Below, one piece after another: positions 1-8,509 of a stretch of DNA of 64,000 nt; position 1 is the stretch's first letter, and each line of letters begins with the position of its first letter. The notes below the pieces were generated by a model. The model did not search any database and was not told where the DNA came from. It saw only the letters and a list, made by a program, of their open reading frames with translations. Position numbers and translations under genes: made by a program. Source of the stretch: Sulfuritalea hydrogenivorans sk43H (GTDB lineage Bacteria > Pseudomonadota > Gammaproteobacteria > Burkholderiales > Rhodocyclaceae); NCBI RefSeq assembly GCF_000828635.1, contig NZ_AP012547.1:1178001-1242000 (forward strand). The letters are read 5' to 3'.

Positions 1-606
1 CATGAAGTGAGCATGCCGGGCCTGATTCAAATAGATCTGGTTGTACTTTAGCCATCCCCAGTCATTGCGGTTCGCCATTTGTCTTAGTGTTTCGTCGGCG
101 TCCTTCAGCGACTGTTCCGCACTAGCGAAATCTCCAAGGCTCAGGTGCACCCGTGCGAGCATGAGCTTCGCTAGATGGTGCTCAGACCAGTTTGACGGGT
201 ACTGAGCGGCAAGACTTTGCCAGTGCACATTTTCGGAAAGCAGATCGCCCTTTCTGCGCAATGAAGTGCCCAAGTCATTTTGCAGACGCCAGAGATCGCC
301 CCATCCACTAACCGCGATACGGCTTGGCATGTTGTTCCGCAAAGCGATTTGCAGATCATTCACCGATTGATCATAGTTACCCAATGTGTAATGGGCCATG
401 CCCCGTTTGTGGTGGAAGACCGCAATCTCATGCTTGTCATCGGTTTGTGGTGGCGCCATTGCCGCTTGCTCTTGGGCTTTACGGGTGGCAGTGCTATTTT
501 GAAGGCGGTCGATCAGACCGGAGGCTGCATCTTCCTGCGCCCATGCCGGGGCAGCCAAGCCGCACAACAAAATCGAGCAGCGGATGAATCGTTGGTAAAT
601 CGTCAT
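1..606 (-). CDS. Secreted TPR protein, N-terminal part only (probable TPR-CHAT paralogue cut by window edge)
   Basis: The frame is open from an ATG at 606 to base 1 with no stop, giving 202 residues; the gene continues outside the window. Residues 1-23 form a signal peptide (basic start, hydrophobic core, cleavage near AWA-QED). The rest is helical and TPR-like. The segment FHHKRGMAHYTLGN lines up with FFHRRGHANKILGN in the divergent TPR-CHAT protein at 976-4104, so the two are likely paralogues; a C-terminal CHAT domain is inferred, not seen. Composition is about as AT-rich as the first half of its neighbour and unlike most of the window. It is transcribed away from that neighbour across a 369-base spacer. 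Confidence 0.8.
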   Translation of the reverse strand, partial: MTIYQRFIRCSILLCGLAAPAWAQEDAASGLIDRLQNSTATRKAQEQAAMAPPQTDDKHEIAVFHHKRGMAHYTLGNYDQSVNDLQIALRNNMPSRIAVSGWGDLWRLQNDLGTSLRRKGDLLSENVHWQSLAAQYPSNWSEHHLAKLMLARVHLSLGDFASAEQSLKDADETLRQMANRNDWGWLKYNQIYLNQARHAHFM

Positions 607-761
607 GTAGCTCGCACCCTTCGCTTAGTGCCAATCGCCTGCCAGATTGAAAGGGGCCCAATTAGAACGAACGGCGCGGTTGAAAGGTTGCGCGAACTAT
701 CTTCGGCAAAGGCACCTGAACAACCGAGTACCGTAGTGATTGGCAAGACTTTCTTGATCAT
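603..761 (-). CDS. Possible small secreted peptide ahead of the TPR gene
   Basis: A 52-codon frame starts at the ATG at 761. Its first 20 residues look like a signal peptide (MIKKVLPITT, then VLGCSGAFA-ED). Its TGA overlaps the ATG of the TPR gene at 606 as ATGA, a layout common in coupled genes. No ribosome binding site is clear, the mature part is only about 30 residues and nothing is recognised, so this may be chance. Confidence 0.2.
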   Translation of the reverse strand: MIKKVLPITTVLGCSGAFAEDSSRNLSTAPFVLIGPLSIWQAIGTKRRVRAT

Positions 762-975
762 TGTGTTCTGTCCAAAAATTGAGGTCGACGCTGTTCTCAG
801 CCCCCAAAACAGCTTGCAGGTCCAAGTGCGCATGAAGGGAAAGCTTAGGATGTTATTGGCGCTATGCCAATTGCACATATTATTGAACATGTTATAGGAA
901 TCGCAATCGACAAGCCATTGAGCGACGGCTATAGTGGCGAAAAGTCACAAACGGCATAAATTTCAGGGGGATCTG
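607..975. other. AT-rich divergent intergenic region
   Basis: This 369-base spacer separates two divergently transcribed TPR genes. It is clearly more AT-rich than the window average. Apart from the doubtful 52-codon frame on the minus strand and promoter-like hexamers facing right, nothing else is recognised. Confidence 0.5.
907..935 (+). promoter_or_regulatory. Putative sigma70 promoter for the TPR-CHAT gene
   Basis: TCGACA (907-912) and TATAGT (930-935) are separated by exactly 17 bases and sit 41 bases before the ATG at 976. A second candidate, TTGCAC (871-876) with TATAGG (893-898) at 16 bases, lies just upstream. Both are visual matches only. Confidence 0.4.
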
Positions 976-3900
976 ATGCGTTTTCATCTACTTATTGCGG
1001 CTGTACCGCTCCTACTCGCGTTCAGGGGGCAGGCACAAACGCCGCCAGCTCCGCCCCGCAACGTGGCCGATATTCTTGCGGTACTGGATGAGTACAAGCC
1101 AGATCCAGCGGCAGTGGAGAAACTGCGCGCCCAAGCATCTGCACAACCGCCCTCTGCGACGAGTGGTCAAGAACTTGCCGTCTTCTTTCATCGGCGCGGC
1201 CACGCCAACAAGATTTTGGGAAATGCGAAGCAACAAATCGCTGATTTTGGCCAAGCGCTCGAAACTGTGCGTCCTAACGCCATGCCAGAAAATGAAGGCA
1301 TTGGCGACCGCAATCGAATTCTCATGGATTTGGCTGAGGCTGAGTTCGCTGCAGGAAACTGGATTCGTTCAATTTCGGTTGCTAAGGAATTGGCAATTGA
1401 CACCAGAGGCAGTGGTTTCGTTGGCTTGTACTTCATCGCCCAGAATCTTGCAGCGCTCTCCGATCAGGAGCGGACTCGAATTGCTTTGCGTGATCTTGAC
1501 CAGAGGTACTCGCAACTTGGTTCAAATTTGGTCTACCAAGCGATGCACGAGCGCGTCCACGGTATGGGTTTGGATCTGCAAGGGAATCTTGGTGAGGCCG
1601 AGCGACGTCATCGTAAATCGATGGAGTTAAACGAACTGGCCTACGCTCAGTCAAAAAAATCTATTGTATCTAGTCGCTATGCGCGAGCTCAGAGCACTGC
1701 ACTGATGTCGTGGTCTGTGTCAGAAAGGTTGCTTGCTCGCAATTTGAAAAACCAAGGTCGTGGAGCGGAGGCAGAGTATCACTCGCGAAATACTCTGTTG
1801 CGCATGCTGCAGGGCTACGGGCGCTACTCAAGCTACACGGGTTCATTTATCTATGAACTCGGTCTTGTCGTTATGGAATCTGGACGGTTCCGGGACGCTG
1901 AGTTGCTGGCTCGATCCGCCGTCGAGAGTTTCGAAAAGTCTGGCTCAGTCCCGTATGCGTTCCATTTGGCCCGCGCTAGAGGCGTTCTTGGCGAAGCGCT
2001 TGTCGCTCAGGGGCGCTGGTCGGAGGCACTCACCGTATTCGCTGCACGTGACAAGGCTCTTGCCATCGATCCTGCCCAATACGCCCTCATAAATGGTAAC
2101 GACCCCAATTGGGGCATTGCCCTACTGCGAGCCGGCGACTCTAAGAAAGCGCTCGCCATGCTGGAAAGCATCTATCGTAAGCGCCTATCAGACGGTCTTC
2201 CCCAAACCGAATACTTCACCGCAGAATCGCGTGGCTTCTATGCCATGGCTTTGGCCGCCGACGGCCAGCCCGAAAAAGCGCTGTCTGAATTTCATGGTGC
2301 GGTCGCCGTTCTACTTGACGACGCCCGCCGCAACGGCGGTAGCGAACAAGGCGGTGGGGTCGCACGCCAGATACGTCTTGTCTGGATACTTGAAAGCTAC
2401 ATGAAACTGCTGGCCGGCCTGCACGACTCGCCGCTGCTCAAAACTGCCGGCATCGATGCCGCCGCCGAAGCCTTCCGTATTGCCGATGTCGCGCGCGGCA
2501 GCGCCGTGCAACGGGCGCTCGCCGAAAGCGCCGCCCGTGCCACGCCCAGCGACCCGGCGCTGGCCGATCTTGCGCGCCGTGAACAGGATGCCCAGCAGCG
2601 CTTCGGTACGCTCTCCGATCTGCTCAATCGCCTGCTCTCGGCGCCGCCCGAACAGCAATTACCGAAGATCATCGCCGAGCTCCGCCGCGACATCGAAACT
2701 CTGCGCGTCGAGCGCGACAAGCTCAAGCTCGAACTGGCCCAGCGCTTTCCCGACTACGCCGATCTGATCGCGCCCAAGCCCACCACCATTTCCCAGGCGC
2801 AGGCCGCTTTGGCCGCCGACGAAGCACTGATCTCGATCTATGTCGGCGCCGAGCGCAGCTACGTCTGGGCCGTGCCCAAGACGGGCCGTGCAGCCTTTGC
2901 CGAGGTAACCCTGACCGATGCCGACGCCGCCCGGCAAGTCGCTCATTTGCGCAAGGCACTGGATGTCGGCGAAGTCGCTTTCGAAGACATGCCGCGTTTC
3001 GATCTGGCGCAATCGCATGAGCTGTACCGCAAGCTCTTGCAGCCGGTGGAGACCGGTTGGCGCGAGGCGAAGAATTTGATCGTGGTGCCGCACAAGGCCT
3101 TGGGACAACTGCCTTTTGCGCTGCTGACGACGGCGCCAGCGGTCACTACGCCGACAGCCAGCCTGTTCGCGGAGTATCGTCAGGCCCCCTGGCTGATCCG
3201 CCGCGCCGCCGTCACGCAACTGCCTTCGGTCAGCACCCTGCTCGCCCTGCGCCGCATGCCCGCCCCCAAACCGGGACGCACCGAGTTCATCGGCTTTGGC
3301 GATCCGCTGTTCAGCACGAAAATGGCGCTGGCCGCCAACGACGGCACGACCACGCGTCGCCGCTTGCGCAATCTTGGCATTGGCTCGGTAGTCGCCGCAC
3401 CGATGGCGACCGTGGCGGATGCACTCGTGGCCATGCCGACGGTGGCGGTGGCCAATTCCGCCGGGCTGGCGCAATTGGCACGATTGCCCGACACGGCCGA
3501 GGAGATCATCAGCATCGCCCACGTGTTGAAAGCCGATGCCGCCAACGACGTTTTTCTGGGACGTGTCGCCAGCGAGAAGAACGTCAAGTCGGGCCAACTA
3601 GACAACCGCCGCATTGTGATGTTCGCCACCCACGGTCTGGTGCCGGGCGACCTCAACGGCCTGACGCAGCCGGCGCTGGCCTTGAGCGCGCCCGAAGTCA
3701 CCGGCAACGCCAGCGAGGACGGCCTGCTGACCATGGAGGAAGTGCTGGGCCTCAAGCTCAATGCCGACTGGGTGGTGCTGTCGGCCTGCAACACGGCGGC
3801 GGGCGAGGGTGCCGGCAGCGAGGCGGTGTCGGGGCTGGGCAAGGCTTTCTTCTTTGCCGGGGCGCGCACCTTGCTGGTGTCGAACTGGCCGGTGGAAACG

Positions 3901-4104
3901 GTTTCGGCGCGGCTACTGACGACCAAGCTGTTCGAGCATCAGAGTGCCAACCCAACCGCGACACGCGCCGAAGCCTTGCGTGCGACGATGCTCAATCTGA
4001 TGGACAAGGCTGTTCCGAGCGACACACTCGGCAGCAAGGGCTATACCTACGCCCACCCGATGTTCTGGGCTCCGTTCTCACTCGTGGGGGATGGGGGAAA
4101 GTGA
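976..4104 (+). CDS. Secreted TPR-CHAT domain protein (caspase-like fold)
   Basis: The 1042-residue protein starts at the ATG at 976, chosen because GGGGGAT lies just before it and a signal peptide follows (hydrophobic residues 4-16, cleavage near GQA-QTPP); a frame from 934 adds 14 residues but lacks these signals. Residues about 60-480 are helical TPR-type repeats, 500-600 a charged helical linker, and 690-1040 a CHAT domain. The CHAT dyad is visible: His886 in FATHGLVPG and Cys938 in LSACNT. CHAT proteins belong to the caspase/separase clan; the substrate is unknown. Base composition changes sharply near 2400: the TPR part is AT-rich, the CHAT part strongly GC-rich, suggesting a mosaic origin. 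It faces a paralogous TPR gene. Confidence 0.9.
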   Translation: MRFHLLIAAVPLLLAFRGQAQTPPAPPRNVADILAVLDEYKPDPAAVEKLRAQASAQPPSATSGQELAVFFHRRGHANKILGNAKQQIADFGQALETVRPNAMPENEGIGDRNRILMDLAEAEFAAGNWIRSISVAKELAIDTRGSGFVGLYFIAQNLAALSDQERTRIALRDLDQRYSQLGSNLVYQAMHERVHGMGLDLQGNLGEAERRHRKSMELNELAYAQSKKSIVSSRYARAQSTALMSWSVSERLLARNLKNQGRGAEAEYHSRNTLLRMLQGYGRYSSYTGSFIYELGLVVMESGRFRDAELLARSAVESFEKSGSVPYAFHLARARGVLGEALVAQGRWSEALTVFAARDKALAIDPAQYALINGNDPNWGIALLRAGDSKKALAMLESIYRKRLSDGLPQTEYFTAESRGFYAMALAADGQPEKALSEFHGAVAVLLDDARRNGGSEQGGGVARQIRLVWILESYMKLLAGLHDSPLLKTAGIDAAAEAFRIADVARGSAVQRALAESAARATPSDPALADLARREQDAQQRFGTLSDLLNRLLSAPPEQQLPKIIAELRRDIETLRVERDKLKLELAQRFPDYADLIAPKPTTISQAQAALAADEALISIYVGAERSYVWAVPKTGRAAFAEVTLTDADAARQVAHLRKALDVGEVAFEDMPRFDLAQSHELYRKLLQPVETGWREAKNLIVVPHKALGQLPFALLTTAPAVTTPTASLFAEYRQAPWLIRRAAVTQLPSVSTLLALRRMPAPKPGRTEFIGFGDPLFSTKMALAANDGTTTRRRLRNLGIGSVVAAPMATVADALVAMPTVAVANSAGLAQLARLPDTAEEIISIAHVLKADAANDVFLGRVASEKNVKSGQLDNRRIVMFATHGLVPGDLNGLTQPALALSAPEVTGNASEDGLLTMEEVLGLKLNADWVVLSACNTAAGEGAGSEAVSGLGKAFFFAGARTLLVSNWPVETVSARLLTTKLFEHQSANPTATRAEALRATMLNLMDKAVPSDTLGSKGYTYAHPMFWAPFSLVGDGGK

Positions 4105-4244
4105 AAGGTTGTCCCTATGAGCGACCGTTCATGGTTGGGTAGCTGTCGCTCGCCAGGACTCCAATGTGGCAACGTGAATGTCTCTTGCTGGCCGATTGCA
4201 GCCTCCACGCCGGGCACTGATACGAGTACGGAGTTCGCGTTGTC

Positions 4245-4270
4245 TCGCCGTGTCGCCAGCGCCGACTTTT
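4245..4270 (-). repeat. Short dispersed repeat, copy 1 (intergenic)
   Basis: On the minus strand this reads AAAAGTCGGCGCTGG followed by CGACACGGCGA. It lies just downstream of ylqF. Close relatives occur at 6394, 17686, 28383, 53581, 57160 and 59583. Confidence 0.5.
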
Positions 4271-4280
4271 CTCGGCGCGC

Positions 4281-5180
4281 TTATTCCGTTGCGGGTGCCT
4301 TGGTGGCGACGTCCGCCGCCGCAAGCATCGCGGCGCGGCTTTCCGGAGTTTCCAGGCTGACGCGGCCGAGCTTGCCGGCGCGGTAATCGGTGAGCAGGAT
4401 CATGCCGGCCTTTTCCAGGTCGAGTTCGCCGCCACGGCGGCCCTTGACGATGCAGCCGCGCTTCTTCGCCACGGCCTCGACCACGCCGACGCCGTCCATG
4501 CCTTCGACGGCAATGCCGTAGCGCTCGGCGAGCATGGCGGGGTAGCGTTGCAGCAGCAGGCCGGCCAGGAAAATCGCGACTTCCGAATCGATCACGGCAT
4601 TGCGGCCGATGGCGTGGCTCGCGGCCAGCATGTAGCCGTCGCTGTCGTGGATGATCTTCGGCCACATCAGGCCCGGCGTATCGGTGATGCTCATGGTCGG
4701 GCCGAGGTCGATGCACATCTGCGATTTGGTCACCGCCGGTTCGTCGCCGACGGCGGCGACGCGGCGCTTGAGCAGCGCGTTCATCAGCGTCGACTTGCCG
4801 ACGTTGGGGATGCCCATGATCAGCATGCGCAGCGGCTTGATGCCGTCGTTGCGATGCGGCGCCAGGCCCTTGCACAAGTTGGGCACGCGCGCGGCCTCGC
4901 CCGGCTTCTTGCTCGAAATCGCCACCGCCTTGACGCCGGGCTGGGCGTTGTAATGGTCGAGCCAGGCCTGCGTCACCGCCGGGTCGGCGAGGTCGGCCTT
5001 GTTCAAGAGCTTGAGGCAGGGGCGCTGGCGGTGCAGGCGCAGCTCGCGGATCATCGGGTTGCTGCTGGCCTCGGGCAGGCGCGCGTCGCAGACCTCGATC
5101 ACCACGTCGGTCAGCGCCATGGTCTCGGCCGCCTTCTTGCGGGCCGAGGTCATGTGGCCGGGGAACCACTGTATGGTCAT
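4281..5180 (-). CDS. ylqF: Ribosome biogenesis GTPase YlqF/RbgA
   Basis: This 299-residue protein is a circularly permuted GTPase. The motifs run in permuted order: G4 NKAD at 60-63, G1 GIPNVGKS at 123-130, then G3 DTPG at 167-170. The N-terminal WFPGHM motif (residues 5-10) is typical of the family. YlqF/RbgA acts in late assembly of the 50S ribosomal subunit, and length and motif order fit it better than YjeQ/RsgA. The ATG at 5180 follows directly on the small S4-domain gene, only 21 bases upstream in the direction of transcription, so the two are probably co-transcribed. A short dispersed repeat sits just beyond its stop. Confidence 0.93.
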   Translation of the reverse strand: MTIQWFPGHMTSARKKAAETMALTDVVIEVCDARLPEASSNPMIRELRLHRQRPCLKLLNKADLADPAVTQAWLDHYNAQPGVKAVAISSKKPGEAARVPNLCKGLAPHRNDGIKPLRMLIMGIPNVGKSTLMNALLKRRVAAVGDEPAVTKSQMCIDLGPTMSITDTPGLMWPKIIHDSDGYMLAASHAIGRNAVIDSEVAIFLAGLLLQRYPAMLAERYGIAVEGMDGVGVVEAVAKKRGCIVKGRRGGELDLEKAGMILLTDYRAGKLGRVSLETPESRAAMLAAADVATKAPATE

Positions 5181-5201
5181 GTGCGTGTCAGTTCGTAAAA
5201 A

Positions 5202-5432
5202 TCAGGGCGCGGCGTCGGCGGCGTCGATGCGGATTTCCTCATCCGCCACGCGCACGCTGTTGCCGCGGCGCAGCTTGCGCCGGGTGCGGGTCTCGACTTC
5301 GCCATCGACGCTGACGGCGCCCTCCGCGATCAGCGCCTTGGCGGCGCCGCCGGAAGGCGCCAGCGCCAGCAGCTTGAGCAGCACGTTCAGTTCGATGAAC
5401 TCGCCCTGCAACTGGAAATGGTGGATGGCCAC
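5202..5432 (-). CDS. Small S4-domain RNA-binding protein (YbcJ-like)
   Basis: The 76-residue protein is essentially a single S4 RNA-binding domain, comparable to E. coli YbcJ (about 70 residues). The conserved run of an LLK helix, GGAAKALIAEG, the V-S-VDGEVETR strand and a basic RRKLRRGN patch is visible. It starts at a GTG at 5432. Proteins of this type bind RNA; the target here is unknown. It lies 21 bases upstream of ylqF on the same strand, which fits a role around ribosomes or structured RNA. Confidence 0.85.
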   Translation of the reverse strand: MAIHHFQLQGEFIELNVLLKLLALAPSGGAAKALIAEGAVSVDGEVETRTRRKLRRGNSVRVADEEIRIDAADAAP

Positions 5433-5465
5433 GCAATGCCCCGGAACAAAAATCGCGCGGCAGGA

Positions 5466-6311
5466 TCAGCTGCGCAGGGCGCCGATCAGGGAGGCGACGT
5501 CTTCCGCCGACTCCTTCAGGATGCTGCTCAGCATCTCCTGGTCGAGCGATACGTCGAGATCGATTCTGGTTCCTTCGCGCGCATTGCCGGCGAGCTGGGC
5601 GAGCGGCGATTCGACGGGGGCCAACTGGCTGGCCAGCAGCAAGGTGTCGCTCAGCGATTTTGGCGGAATCGCCATGTAGCCGTCCCACAAGCCTTCCATG
5701 GCTTCCATGACGGCCGTGGGCACGCCCAGTCGTTGCAGTACCGCGCGGCCCACTTCAGCCGCACCGCCCTCGGCCCACGCGATCAGGCTGCCGTCGCCGC
5801 CTTCCAGTAGTCCGGGGAAATCTCCGGCGCGGGCGATCAGGTAGAAGCCGCCCACCTCATGAACGATGCCGGCAAAGAAGGCCGTATCCGGGTCCTGGTG
5901 CGTCACTCGCCGCGCGATGACGTTCGACAGCGCGGCGACGTGGGCGGTGCGCTCCCAAAGCCGGATCGCCAGCTCGCGATGCTGCGGCGTCTTCGCCATG
6001 CCTTCCATCTGCCTCACCACAACGGATGCGGCGAGGACGCGCAGGGTCTTGAAACCGAGCCGCGACACGGCGCTCTTGATATCCGCGATGTTCCGGCCGG
6101 AGCGGTTATAGACCACCGAGTTGGCGACCGCGACCACCCGTGCCGCCAGCAGCGGATCGGCTTGCACCAGGCGGGCAAGCTGTTCCACCGAACAGTCGAG
6201 GTCGTCCAGTACGCGCTGCACCTTGAGCGCCATTTCCGCCGTGGTGGGGAAGATCACGTCGCCCTTGTGCGCTCCGGCGGCAAGCTGCGCCAATATTTCC
6301 TGCACATTCAC
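5466..6311 (-). CDS. HDOD domain protein
   Basis: The 281-residue cytoplasmic protein carries an HDOD domain at about residues 18-215: a start of the FPTTAEMALKVQRVLDD type, the DPLLAARVVAVANS stretch and the LGFKTLRVLA helix are typical. HDOD proteins descend from HD hydrolases and usually act in signalling without an intact metal site. In place of a metal-binding HD pair this one has HEVGGFYLIAR in the relevant loop. It starts at GTG (6311). There is no output domain. It precedes the S4/ylqF pair on the same strand with a 33-base gap. Its signal and target are unknown. Confidence 0.85.
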   Translation of the reverse strand: MNVQEILAQLAAGAHKGDVIFPTTAEMALKVQRVLDDLDCSVEQLARLVQADPLLAARVVAVANSVVYNRSGRNIADIKSAVSRLGFKTLRVLAASVVVRQMEGMAKTPQHRELAIRLWERTAHVAALSNVIARRVTHQDPDTAFFAGIVHEVGGFYLIARAGDFPGLLEGGDGSLIAWAEGGAAEVGRAVLQRLGVPTAVMEAMEGLWDGYMAIPPKSLSDTLLLASQLAPVESPLAQLAGNAREGTRIDLDVSLDQEMLSSILKESAEDVASLIGALRS

Positions 6312-6393
6312 GGCGTTGGGTTCTCTTGGTAACGAGGGGGGAAGATCAGGCGCGGATTATAGCTCCGGCAGTATTCCCGCCGCGTCGGCATCG

Positions 6394-6418
6394 ACAGTCG
6401 GCGCTGGCGGCACGGCGA
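6394..6418 (+). repeat. Short dispersed repeat, copy 2 (intergenic)
   Basis: ACAGTCGGCGCTGG then CGGCACGGCGA, between the HDOD gene and the flavocytochrome gene, just past the stop of the latter. It matches the copies at 4245 and 59583 at most positions. Confidence 0.5.
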
Positions 6419-6436
6419 ACAGGCAACGGCGCACAG

Positions 6437-7744
6437 CTAGCGCATCTCGAAGGCTTCCTGGTGGAAGCGCGGATGCCAGCCCATGGCACGCAGGCCGTGG
6501 CGCAGCGACTCGGCCAGGCCGCGCGGGCCGCAGAACCAGATCTCCGCATGCTTCGCGCCGTCGAGCGCTGCCGCTTTCAGGGTCGCGCCCTGGCGTGCGT
6601 CGTGGACATGCAGGCGGACGCCCGGAAGCGCGACACACAAGGTTTCCAGGCGCGGAACAAAGGCATCCGTCGTCCGATCGCGGGTGCAGTAGTGCAGGTC
6701 CGCAGCGGGCGCTTGTTCCGGCCTGGCCTGCAGCGATTCCAGCCAGGCCAGGAAGGGCGTGACGCCAATGCCGCCGGCGATCCATATCTGTCGGGCCTTC
6801 GTGTCGCAGCGGGCAATGTCGAAGCGGCCGTAGGGGCCTTCGACGCGCACCGCCTGCCCGACTTGCAGGCGTCCCGCCAGGCCACTGGTGTAGTCGCCCA
6901 GCGCCTTGATCTGGAAGCTGATGGTGCCGTCGCCCCGGTCGGCGCTGGCGATGGTGAAGGGATGCGCGCCCTCCCGCTCCTCGAAGGTGACGAAGGCGAA
7001 CTGGCCCGGAGAATGGGCGCGCCAGCCTCGTGCCAGGTGGCAGCGCACGGTGGTGATGTCATCCGATGGATGCTCGATGGCGACGATGTTGCCCGTCGCC
7101 TCGCGGGCACGGCCGATGCCGCCCAGCAGCGAGCGCAGCGCGCCGTGGGTGCCGGCCGCCAGCAGCAGCGCCAGCAGCGCGCCGGCCGGTTGTGCCCAGT
7201 AGTCCCGCGGCGCGAGCAGCGCGGCGTGGAATGCCAGCATCAGGTAGAGCACCGGCATCGCACGATGCAGCAAGCGCCAGGTGCGGTAGGGAAACTTTTT
7301 CCAGAGCGTGATGAGCAGCATCGCCAGTACCGCGTAGATCGCCCATTCCCCCATCTCCTCGGCCAGGTCGCGCAGGATTTCGAGGAAGCCGGAGAACTTT
7401 TCCTTCGGCAAACGGCCTTCGCGGCCGATCGTCGATTTCAGGATGTCGCTCGCCATCTCGATCAGCCAGTGCGTCGCCGCGAAGGAGACGGCAAGAATGC
7501 CGGCCCACTTGTGCGTGCGATAGACGCGATCCATGCCCCCGAGTGGGGTTTCGAGCCAGACCGGGCGCGTGGCGAGAAACATTGCCAGCGACATCATGGC
7601 GATCGACAGCAGTCCGCTCAGGTAGAGCGCTTCCTGGCGCGCGATCCACAGGGGATGCGCGCCGGCGGGATGGATGGCATTCATCGCATCCCAGCCCCAG
7701 GCGATGCCAACCAGGGCCACCAGTGTTGCGAGTAGAGTTTTCAT
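6437..7744 (-). CDS. Ferric-reductase-like flavocytochrome (b-type heme membrane part plus FNR module)
   Basis: The 435-residue protein has an N-terminal membrane part (residues 1-205, about six helices) of ferric-reductase type. Its His residues 78/92 and 160/173 are spaced as two candidate b-heme ligand pairs. A ferredoxin-reductase module follows: HPFTIAS (261-267) binds flavin and GGIGVTP (324-330) binds the nicotinamide nucleotide. By family it passes electrons from NAD(P)H through FAD and b hemes across the membrane. It ends a set with a PepSY protein, a diheme cytochrome c and an SHP-type cytochrome, so it probably feeds those periplasmic cytochromes rather than iron. Whether all are one transcript is unclear, because a repeat element separates PepSY and DHC genes. 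Confidence 0.88.
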   Translation of the reverse strand: MKTLLATLVALVGIAWGWDAMNAIHPAGAHPLWIARQEALYLSGLLSIAMMSLAMFLATRPVWLETPLGGMDRVYRTHKWAGILAVSFAATHWLIEMASDILKSTIGREGRLPKEKFSGFLEILRDLAEEMGEWAIYAVLAMLLITLWKKFPYRTWRLLHRAMPVLYLMLAFHAALLAPRDYWAQPAGALLALLLAAGTHGALRSLLGGIGRAREATGNIVAIEHPSDDITTVRCHLARGWRAHSPGQFAFVTFEEREGAHPFTIASADRGDGTISFQIKALGDYTSGLAGRLQVGQAVRVEGPYGRFDIARCDTKARQIWIAGGIGVTPFLAWLESLQARPEQAPAADLHYCTRDRTTDAFVPRLETLCVALPGVRLHVHDARQGATLKAAALDGAKHAEIWFCGPRGLAESLRHGLRAMGWHPRFHQEAFEMR

Positions 7745-7804
7745 GGAGATTCGTTCAGGAAATCCGGAAGGCTTGCCAGGCAGTCCGCACGATGCCGAAG
7801 CACA

Positions 7805-8215
7805 TCACTTGGTCGCAGGCGCGGGACTCGCGGCTTTTGGCGGCAGATCGTCGCGGCAACGGCGCTCGTTGCAATCGGCGGCATAACGCCGTTGCTTGTC
7901 GCTGCCGTCACTGGCCCGCCTGCCGGAGCGCTGGTCGAGCAGTTCACCGGTCTGCGGATTGACGTAGAGCTTGACCCGCTCGCCGTTGCGGTCGATGGCG
8001 CGGACCTCGTAGCCGCCGCGCTCGCGTTCGATCTTCTCGATGTTGCGGTAGCCGGCCGCCTCCAGTTTTTCATGGACCTGCGGGATGGTCAGCCATTGCT
8101 TCTCGCCTGCCGACGCGGTGCGTCCTTCGCCGGCAAACGACGGGGCCAGCAGGCTGCCGCCCGCCACCAGCGCGCCGATCAGGGCGAATGAGGAAATCGT
8201 TGTCGATGGTTTCAT
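7805..8215 (-). CDS. Periplasmic PepSY-domain protein
   Basis: The 136-residue protein starts at the ATG at 8215, preceded by a strong GGAGGT site; a longer frame to 8473 lacks such a signal. Residues 1-30 form a signal peptide ending near SFA-GEG. A PepSY domain follows at about 40-105, with a YRNIEKIERERGGYEVRA-type strand and a YVNPQTGELL strand. The C-terminus carries two CNERRC cysteines and a Pro/Ala tail. PepSY domains often accompany redox or sensor modules. Neighbours are the flavocytochrome downstream and the diheme cytochrome upstream; a second PepSY gene lies at 9590, beside the two-component genes. Confidence 0.82.
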   Translation of the reverse strand: MKPSTTISSFALIGALVAGGSLLAPSFAGEGRTASAGEKQWLTIPQVHEKLEAAGYRNIEKIERERGGYEVRAIDRNGERVKLYVNPQTGELLDQRSGRRASDGSDKQRRYAADCNERRCRDDLPPKAASPAPATK

Positions 8216-8315
8216 TTTGGATACCTCCGGATAGTCGTTGAATTGGAAATCGTGAATCGATGTTGCGCGGCCCTTGCTGAGCCTTCCCTGAAGCCTTTGT
8301 TCATCCTTGAAATGC

Positions 8316-8466
8316 AGTTGATCCGCAGATTTCGCAGATTCGCGCAGATGACTCAACAAGATTAGTGCGCCCGGCTTGTCACCCATCGGGTTGGCGGGCA
8401 ATTGCCTACAATTCGGCGAACTACCGCGCTTTAATCTGTGAAAATCTGTGTCATCTGCGGAAAATA
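8316..8466. repeat. Dispersed element with CAGATTT-type inverted ends, copy 1
   Basis: The left end carries ATCCGCAGATTTCGCAGATT and the right end carries AATCTGTGAAAATCTG, then CATCTGCGGAAAAT, roughly inverted relative to each other. The core is unrelated to the core of the second copy (34904-35053), but the ends match closely. It fills most of the 294-base gap between the PepSY and diheme cytochrome genes. No coding capacity is seen. Confidence 0.65.
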
Positions 8467-8509
8467 ACTTCATTCGGTGTTCATCACGCTGGGCCGGGAC
8501 GCTCCGCGA

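Noticed and set aside
280-897. 205-codon plus-strand frame at the left edge
   Set aside because: It runs antisense to the truncated TPR gene, whose minus-strand translation has a signal peptide and clear similarity to the neighbouring TPR-CHAT protein.
3057-4142. 361-codon frame overlapping the CHAT domain
   Set aside because: Same strand, shifted frame; the product is Arg/Gly/Ala-rich low-complexity sequence typical of high-GC shadow frames.
4105-4280. Gene between the first CHAT gene and ylqF
   Set aside because: Frames here (for example 4117-4386) have no start signals, run into ylqF antisense and resemble no protein; only a short dispersed repeat is supported.
6326-7735. 469-codon plus-strand frame across the flavocytochrome gene
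   Set aside because: Antisense shadow of a gene with intact FAD and nucleotide motifs.
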